Assembly: GCF_000283155.1 (NCBI RefSeq)
Contig: NW_004454207.1
Coordinates: 10,164,354 to 10,228,353 of the forward strand
Source of the DNA: Ceratotherium simum simum
Taxonomy: Eukaryota > Chordata > Mammalia > Perissodactyla > Rhinocerotidae
Reading direction: 5' to 3'
Length of the DNA: 64,000 nt
Shown here: positions 59,530 to 64,000 of the stretch, in pieces
Layout of the letters: each line of letters begins with the position of its first letter
Position numbering within the stretch: position 1 is the stretch's first letter
Notes under the pieces: model-generated
Told to the model about the DNA's origin: nothing
What the model saw: the letters and a program-made list of their open reading frames with translations, nothing else
Database searches by the model: none
Translations under genes and position numbers: made by a program

Positions 59530-59900
59530 ATCGTCAAACCTATAAACCTATCAAACCTACAAAAAAAGAAGAGCCAGGAAAACACTGAAAAAGAAAAACT
59601 GTAAGGTGGGATTACCTTTACCAGACATTAAAACATTATAAAGCTTCTATGATAAAAATAGCATGGCGCTGGCCCATGAATAGACAAATATGCCAGTGAA
59701 ATAGACTAGAAAGCCCAGCACTACACCCCAGCACATAAAGAAATTTACTATATGATAAAGGTAAAATTAGATCCATACGTCATACCATACACAAGAATAA
59801 CCTCCAAATGGATTAGGGATCTAAATGTAAAAAAATGAAAGCACAACAGTACTAGAAAATCCCAAGATTTTAACCTTGGTCTACATTTTTTAAAGAAAAT
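59530..59900 (+). repeat. L1 ORF2 C-terminal fragment, old, sense
   Basis: 'ggtgggattacctttaccag', 'ataaagcttctatgataaaa', 'agcatggcgctggcccatga', 'agaataacctccaaatggat' correspond to the ORF2 region before the 3'UTR in old L1s. Frames are broken and both ends are truncated. Confidence 0.8.
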
Positions 59901-61079
59901 TTTCATACAATAGGAAAATTTCCTTTTAAAATGGCCCATTTCCCCCTCATTTTGCAGATGTGCTCGTTTGCGGCTAACGGGCGCGGGGGAAATCAGTTCT
60001 CCATCTTTATTCTCAGTCTTATCACCCAGTACATGTATTCTCTCTTTTAAAACATCACTACTAAAGCTAAATTCATACTGGTATTATTTCTTTAAGAATC
60101 GAATGACTCTCAATGACCGTGATATGGTGATATGTTTATATACATTAGCAATTCTACCCTCAATTTTTTATATGAACTTTAATATCAACTTATCTAACTC
60201 AATAACATATCAAAGGCAACTCAAATTCCATGATGGTGAGACAGAAAAAGTATGTTAAATTCTGCTTGTGATTATGGCTGAGTGTTGAGTTACAGAGAGA
60301 AAGGAGTTAACTGGTGATTGTTCGCTACATAAAAGTTTTAGAAGGAGAAAATCTTACATAAAATTTAAAGAAACAAAACTAACTTTAAATCTCTGTTGAA
60401 TTTTAAAATAAAAGAGATATCATTACACAAGCGTGTATTAAATACCTTCTGTGAACTAAATTCTGTTCTGGAAATACAAAAATGGCATGTAGTCCCATAG
60501 CTGGTTTTACTAAGTATCTGAAATTAAATGTTTAATCTTATACTAAATAAGGGTCGTTATATTGACTCCAGTATATGAGTTTCTATTCTTTATACAGCAG
60601 CTATATTTCACTTAAACCACATGCTACTTGTCAGAACAAAGGGTAAATTGTGGTACATTTTAAATAACTACTTCCAGAAAATAGCATTATGTTAACATAT
60701 TATTCCACATAGGGTCTTTCATTGCAGATTCTATATTCATAAATAGAAACATGCAGCAACATGTTCGTAAAATAAACTAGATTGCAAGAGTAGCTTGATT
60801 AGTTGAAAGAATCAGTGCAGTTAATCACTAACCTTTCTCAGAATTTGCTTTGAAAGAAAAATAAAAGACCAATTCTGGAATTCATATGCAAGAGATACAA
60901 CACACTTCTATAAGAAACTCACTAAAGCTTAGCTTCTTAAGGGAGTAAAGGGAGAAAGAGGGAAGATGAGATTTTTATCAGAAGCTAAGGCTCATGTGTA
61001 GTTTGAAAAAGTCCCTTAAGTGTCTTTTATCAGGAGAACATTTAAATTTTAATGTAACCATATCTGTTGTTTATTCCCC
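59901..61079. other. Intronic DNA with a small CpG cluster
   Basis: AT-rich overall. Five CpGs lie within 59965-59987 (around GTTTGCGGCTAACGGGCGCG), unlike the surroundings. No gene or repeat was recognised. Confidence 0.45.
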
Positions 61080-62225
61080 CCTTCTATGGCTGCTCGTATC
61101 TTGTATCTTGCTTAGGAAGACCTTTTCCATCTCACTATTCTTAAACCTTTTCCTGTATTTTGTTCCAGTACATTCATTTTTTTAAAACCTTAATCCAGCT
61201 TTTCAATATGAAAAAAATTTTTAAAGTACAATATATAAAGTAGGGATCTGACTTTATATTTTTCGCAAATGGATAGCCAGTTCTAATACAACATATTGAG
61301 TAATCTGTCTGTTCTGCCTGCTTACTTAAAATGCCAACTTGATAAAAAATTAAAATGATAAACCTCAGTCATGTAAACTAAAATTCACATGGATAGATCT
61401 GTTTCTGGATTCTCTTTTTTTGGTTCATTTATCTGTTTTCTATTTCAGTGCAGTTTTGAATTAATGTTGCTTTATAGAATGTTTGCTATCTGAATGGCAA
61501 GTCCGCCCCCCTCTTCATGTTATGCTTTTTCAAATATTTCTTGGTTGTTGCTCATTTTTCCTTTCATGTGAAATTTAGGTTCAGTTTGTCAAGTATCACA
61601 AAAAAAATCCCATTAGGATTTTGACTGGGATTACCTTGAATTTACAGGTTAATTTAGGGAAAATTAATATCCATCTGCTATTGGGTCTTATCCAGGAATG
61701 TGTGTGTCCTTTACTTACTTGGATCTTCTTTTATATCCTTTAATGAAATTTGATAGCTTTTTAAAAAATAAATGTCTTCTGTATTTTTTGTTAGGTTTAT
61801 TCCTGGGTAGTTTGTTGTTTTTGTTCCTGTTGTGAATGGAATTTTTTTATTACATTTTCTAATTGGTTTTGCTGTGTATAGGGGAGTTATTGTATACTTC
61901 TCTTGTATTTGGCCACCTTAATAAACTTGCTTATTAGTCTAATAGTTTTTTCCAGTTGATTTTCTTGAATTTTCTAAGTAGGCAATCATTATACATATGT
62001 GGATAGTTTTTTCTCTTAATCTTTGTTAACTGTTACTCCTTTTTCTTGCTTTTTTGTGTTGGCTAGGGCCACTTCTCAATGTTGAATATTCTTGATCTTA
62101 GAATGCTTCTTGAGTTTCAGTTTTATGTTGATCATATGATTCTGAATTGTTCTAAATATGTCTATGCATTTGACAAGATATGGTTAATTGATATATTAAC
62201 TTTTCAGTTTATGATTAAATTTTGT
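61080..62225 (-). repeat. Old L1 ORF2 fragment, antisense
   Basis: Antisense ORF2 words: 'cccattaggattttgactgg', 'gattaccttgaatttacagg', 'tttattcctgggtagtttgt', 'ggaagaccttttccatctca', 'tcagttttatgttgatcata'. They fit the reverse transcriptase region of an L1M-type element. No intact frame. Confidence 0.78.
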
Positions 62226-62465
62226 AATTAAAAATAAATATCCTCTATTTATATAAATCTAACAGTTGGTTTAGAAAAGTTAGTTTAAGGAAATGATCAT
62301 TAGTGATCTCTGAGGCTTAAGGATTTAGTTTCCTGTTTTCTAGGATGCGAATTTCTGTTGAGGATGATTTTTACATATTTTCACTTAGTAACTTAGTTTA
62401 TCAAGTAACTTGCTTTCAGATTTTATAATAAAAATATAATTTTAGCTTTAAAAAGTTTAATTCTG

Positions 62466-62723
62466 GGGGGCCTGCCCGGTTACATAGTGGTTAAGTTCGC
62501 GTGCTCCACTTTGGTGGCCCGGGGTTCACGGGTTCAGAGCCCATGCGCACACCCACACTGCTGCTCATCAAGCCATGCTGTCGCAGCGTCCCACATACAA
62601 AATAGAGGAAGATTGGCACAGATGTTAGCTCAGGGACAGTCTTCCTCAAGGAAAAAGAGGAAGATTGGGAGTGGTTATTATCTCAGGGCTAGTCTTCCTC
62701 ACCAAAAAAATAAAAAAGGAAAA
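62466..62723 (+). mobile_element. ERE-type SINE, sense, long subtype
   Basis: An exact 15-bp duplication, AAAAGTTTAATTCTG, flanks it at 62451-62465 and 62724-62738. The head is 'ggggcctgcccggttacata', then 'ggttcacgggttcagagccc', and doubled 'gaggaagattgg' modules end in an A-rich tail. The 85-codon frame 62487-62744 lies in it and is not a gene. Confidence 0.95.
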
Positions 62724-62738
62724 AAAAGTTTAATTCTG

Positions 62739-64000
62739 TTTTGAGTTGATTTCAGTTTATTTATATGTACTGGTGATACCATTAACATTTTAATTATTGA
62801 ACCATTAGGGCACCTAACTATGTGCCCCCATTATGTAGAAATTTCCTGAAAACGGTTTTTTATATTCCTCTGGAAATTCATAAAGCAAGCCTCTGAGAAC
62901 AAAGTGGAGAGGTGAGACCATTGGACCACTCCCAGCTGGACTAAAGAGTATTCTATTGTTTCTGATCTCCCCCTCCACTCTTTCCTGTCAAGACAAGAAG
63001 AGATGGGAGTATGAGAGTCAGTTTATAGAGATAGTGATTTGAAACACAAGTTTGCAGTTTTTCCAAATATGCGAGGAGTATTAATCCTATTGCTAATGTA
63101 AGGTGTGTTTATAAAAACATAAAGTGTTACCTGTGTTATCCTCTTTTTTTTTTTTCCTAATGATCAAACTGTAAGAACCATAAATTGAAAGTTTCATTGG
63201 TTCTTCTCCTTATTGTAACACTTTTTGATTTTGTGGTTTACTAGGTCATAGTCATAGAGTAACACTACTCTTTTCCCATTTGACAAACTCTGCCAAGACT
63301 TTTAGTTGTGGAACATAGATTAGAACTTTATTATTTCTAAAATAAATCTAAGAGCTGTGAGGTATTTTGAAGCAAATGTAAAACTGTAGTTAACGTTGTG
63401 CTCTTAAAAATTATTAGAAAGTTGAAATGAAGGATAAAGAAATAAACCCTATTCCAGAAGAAATGCCCCCAATATAGATATTAGCTGCCCAAGGTTGAGC
63501 TAGTTAACTTCAGGCTGGAATACACTGTGTTGGATAAAAGACGCCGTAGTAAAGCATTGGGGTAGTTATGGTAGATGCACATGGCCCATATTTCCTTCCA
63601 GAGAGGACCAGTTTCTTCAGATTAGTTCTCTTCTGTTTCCTATGGTAGGTTTTTATAATTTTTTAGTTTCTTTTTCATTTTTTTCCCCACTTTTGTTGTG
63701 TTTTTATAAGATTATCACCAACTGCATGCCCCTCCTATTCAAGCAGAAATAATTTTGGTTGTTTTAGTCTTCCTTTTTGACAAGATTTGAGATTGTGATG
63801 AAAAGTAATGAAATCAGCTTTTTATATATAAAACTTTCCTGAGATGACGTGACTAAGTTTTGAATAGAAATGCAAGGTTCCCTTTTGAATTCTTTCCCTT
63901 TTTTTGGATTATAGCACTGGGAGGTCAGGATGAGAGTGCTTTGTTCATAAGTAAAGGTGTCCAAAACTTTAACAGGAATTTAAAGTTGCCTTTTTCATTA
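62739..64000. other. Intronic DNA, no feature recognised
   Basis: AT-rich sequence up to the window end. No exon or repeat could be supported. Confidence 0.5.

Larger units (their letters stand above)
33636..64000 (+). other. CNKSR2: CNKSR2 intron 1 (5' part, continues past window)
   Basis: From the donor to the end of the window I found no acceptor plus reading frame for the next part of the SAM domain. The human gene is spread over roughly 280 kb, so a first intron longer than 30 kb is plausible. The first 700 bases are still CpG island. After that the intron is AT-rich, with L2, MIR, ERE, L1 and LTR pieces listed separately. An unannotated exon of an alternative transcript cannot be excluded. 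Confidence 0.8.

Noticed and set aside
34331..64000. Search for CNKSR2 exon 2
   Set aside because: No acceptor followed by a frame for the next SAM-domain residues was seen by eye. A spliced protein-to-genome alignment would be decisive.
1..64000. CRISPR arrays, operons or phage-like systems
   Set aside because: The window is mammalian nuclear DNA. Direct repeats are target-site duplications, LTR units or microsatellites.

Overview
This is vertebrate nuclear DNA from a placental mammal. It is AT-rich and dominated by interspersed repeats, and there is no bacterial or plasmid content. Eight tRNA-headed SINEs of the ERE type found in odd-toed ungulates, with heads such as GGCCGGCCCCGTGGCTTAGC, point to Perissodactyla. 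Their exact wording looks to me closer to rhinoceros or tapir copies than to horse consensus, but that is memory and not a search. No Alu or rodent B1 copy was seen. Most lines of open reading frame in this window are chance frames, repeat relics or frames spanning N runs.

One cellular gene is supported: the first coding exon of CNKSR2 (CNK2/MAGUIN, a neuronal scaffold) on the + strand. Its coding part is 33572-33635 and ends in a splice donor. It lies in a CpG island (about 32285-34330) that is interrupted by a 260-N assembly gap. CNKSR2 is X-linked in placental mammals, so the window is probably X chromosome. The other exons are not in view, so 33636-64000 is read as intron 1.

Layout. Positions 1-32 kb are upstream intergenic DNA, consistent with the gene-poor interval upstream of CNKSR2 in human. 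They hold two old antisense L1 relics (0-3.5 kb), a solo LTR (6.1-6.6 kb), a nearly complete but decayed L1 with target-site duplications (7.57-14.09 kb, carrying a SINE and a 100-N gap), another LTR (14.4-14.8 kb), a seven-kilobase stack of nested transposons (17.2-24.3 kb: old L1, tRNA-RTE SINE, second L1, MER2, Tigger, L1 tail, ERE), and L2 blocks (24.3-28.1 kb). The CpG island and exon 1 follow. The intron carries L2, MIR and ERE copies, old L1 fragments, an ERVL-like LTR, a 48-bp perfect tandem duplication, and an L1 insertion (42.07-42.59 kb) that shows both 5' inversion and a candidate 3' transduction.

No new multi-gene system was found. The observations most worth following are the inverted, 3'-transducing L1, an L1 whose 5' leader is joined directly to the end of ORF2, the AUG-free CNKSR2 leader with two close in-frame ATGs, the promoter gap, and the identical 48-bp duplication. 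Repeat family names are from memory of consensus sequences and need RepeatMasker confirmation. Coordinates of old repeats are approximate unless flanked by target-site duplications.
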